NCBI RefSeq assembly: GCF_002205795.1
Contig: NZ_NIUY01000002.1
Coordinates: forward strand, 372,001-436,000
Length of the DNA stretch: 64,000 nt
From: Chryseobacterium sp. VAUSW3
GTDB taxonomy: Bacteria > Bacteroidota > Bacteroidia > Flavobacteriales > Weeksellaceae
Direction of reading: 5' to 3'
How positions within the stretch are numbered: the first letter of the stretch is position 1; the number at the start of each line of letters is the position of its first letter. Of this stretch, positions 63,610 to 64,000 are shown piece after piece. The translations under genes were made by a program, and so were the position numbers. Under the pieces are notes generated by a model. The model saw only the letters and a list, made by a program, of their open reading frames with translations. It was not told the origin of the DNA and ran no database searches.

Positions 63610-64000
63610 ATGAAAGTCTTAAAATTTGGAGGAACTTCTGTGGCAAACGCCCAAAACATACTTTTAGTAGAAAAAATTGTTAAAAAAGAATCGTCAGAAA
63701 ATAGAGTAGTAGTGGTAGTTTCCGCTTTGTCTGGCGTTACCGATGGTTTAATTTCTGCCGCAGAATCAGCTTCTGCCAAAAACGAAAATTATTCTGAAAC
63801 CATTAAAACTCTTGAAGAAAAACACCTAGAATTTGTAAAAAAATTATTGCCAATCACAGAACAAAGTTCTTGGTTGAGCTTCGTGAAAAAGAATTTCAAT
63901 GATATCGAAGATATTTGCAACGGAATTTACGTTTTAGGCGAATTTACGCCAAGAATTAAAGATAAAATTACAGCTTACGGAGAATTTTTGTCTTCAAATA
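63610..64000 (+). CDS. thrA: Aspartate kinase / homoserine dehydrogenase ThrA (3' truncated by window)
   Basis: The ORF begins at ATG 63610 and runs off the right edge. The N-terminal kinase motif is MKVLKFGGTSVANAQN (KFGGTSV), followed by VVVVSALSGVTDGLIS. This is the aspartokinase domain; in this group the protein is usually fused to homoserine dehydrogenase, which would lie beyond the window. It starts the lysine, threonine and methionine pathway from aspartate. Fusion is inferred, not seen. Confidence 0.85.
   Translation, partial: MKVLKFGGTSVANAQNILLVEKIVKKESSENRVVVVVSALSGVTDGLISAAESASAKNENYSETIKTLEEKHLEFVKKLLPITEQSSWLSFVKKNFNDIEDICNGIYVLGEFTPRIKDKITAYGEFLSSN

Overview
The window reads as chromosomal DNA of a flavobacterium of the Chryseobacterium/Kaistella type. 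Supporting signs are Bacteroidetes-type promoters (TTTG, about 19 bases, TAnnTTTG; a perfect copy lies upstream of the initiator tRNA), proteins with C-terminal type IX secretion sorting domains, many small lipoproteins, families common in that group (DUF6526, DUF6266, DUF2147, DUF892), and moderately AT-rich DNA. No species can be named from sequence alone.

Layout. 1-6.4 kb: 5'-truncated secreted endonuclease I, an HNH/NUMOD4-like gene, a DedA membrane protein, tRNA-Leu, an SDR and a stress protein. 6.4-18 kb: FKBP isomerase and a DNA-maintenance block (topoisomerase III, topoisomerase IB, LigD, Ku, exonuclease III) interrupted by two YeeE/YedE-type membrane proteins and small envelope genes. 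LigD and Ku together make a bacterial end-joining system. 18-27 kb: secreted peptidases (M28, S9), small exported proteins, a deoxyinosine-type glycosylase, queA and rlmN, the last two separated by a 145-bp palindromic element. 27-36.5 kb: an NarL/HPK7-type two-component pair beside a tight run of five exported proteins of mostly unknown role. 36.5-50.5 kb: housekeeping and stress genes (prenyl transferase, DJ-1/PfpI, DUF892), a four-zinc-ribbon copper-type P-ATPase with an HMA-AraC regulator nearby, yaaA, a Sua5-type gene, tRNA-fMet, a serine hydrolase, a methyltransferase and a GH10-like lipoprotein.

51.1-62.7 kb is the unusual region. It is an integron-like array of gene cassettes: short, AT-rich, mostly unrecognised genes, nearly all on the + strand, each followed by a 136-203 bp imperfect palindrome. 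Each palindrome begins with an inverse core (RYYYAAC-like) and ends with a core (GTTRRRY-like). Decisively, the first 9-14 bases of each cassette are the reverse complement of the inverse core at the end of that same cassette, which is what excision as a circle and reinsertion at G/TT predicts. Nine such attC-like sites are present. Two 40-bp sequences related to each other (near 51.18 and 61.53 kb) precede the first cassette of two sub-arrays and look like attI sites with an embedded promoter. No integron integrase is in the window. Cargo includes a chloramphenicol-acetyltransferase family protein, an EamA exporter with its Lrp regulator, a HEPN-motif protein paired with a membrane protein, a DUF5694 protein, three lipoproteins and one cassette with no ORF. 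The array ends in a truncated cassette next to a nucleosidase gene and the start of thrA.
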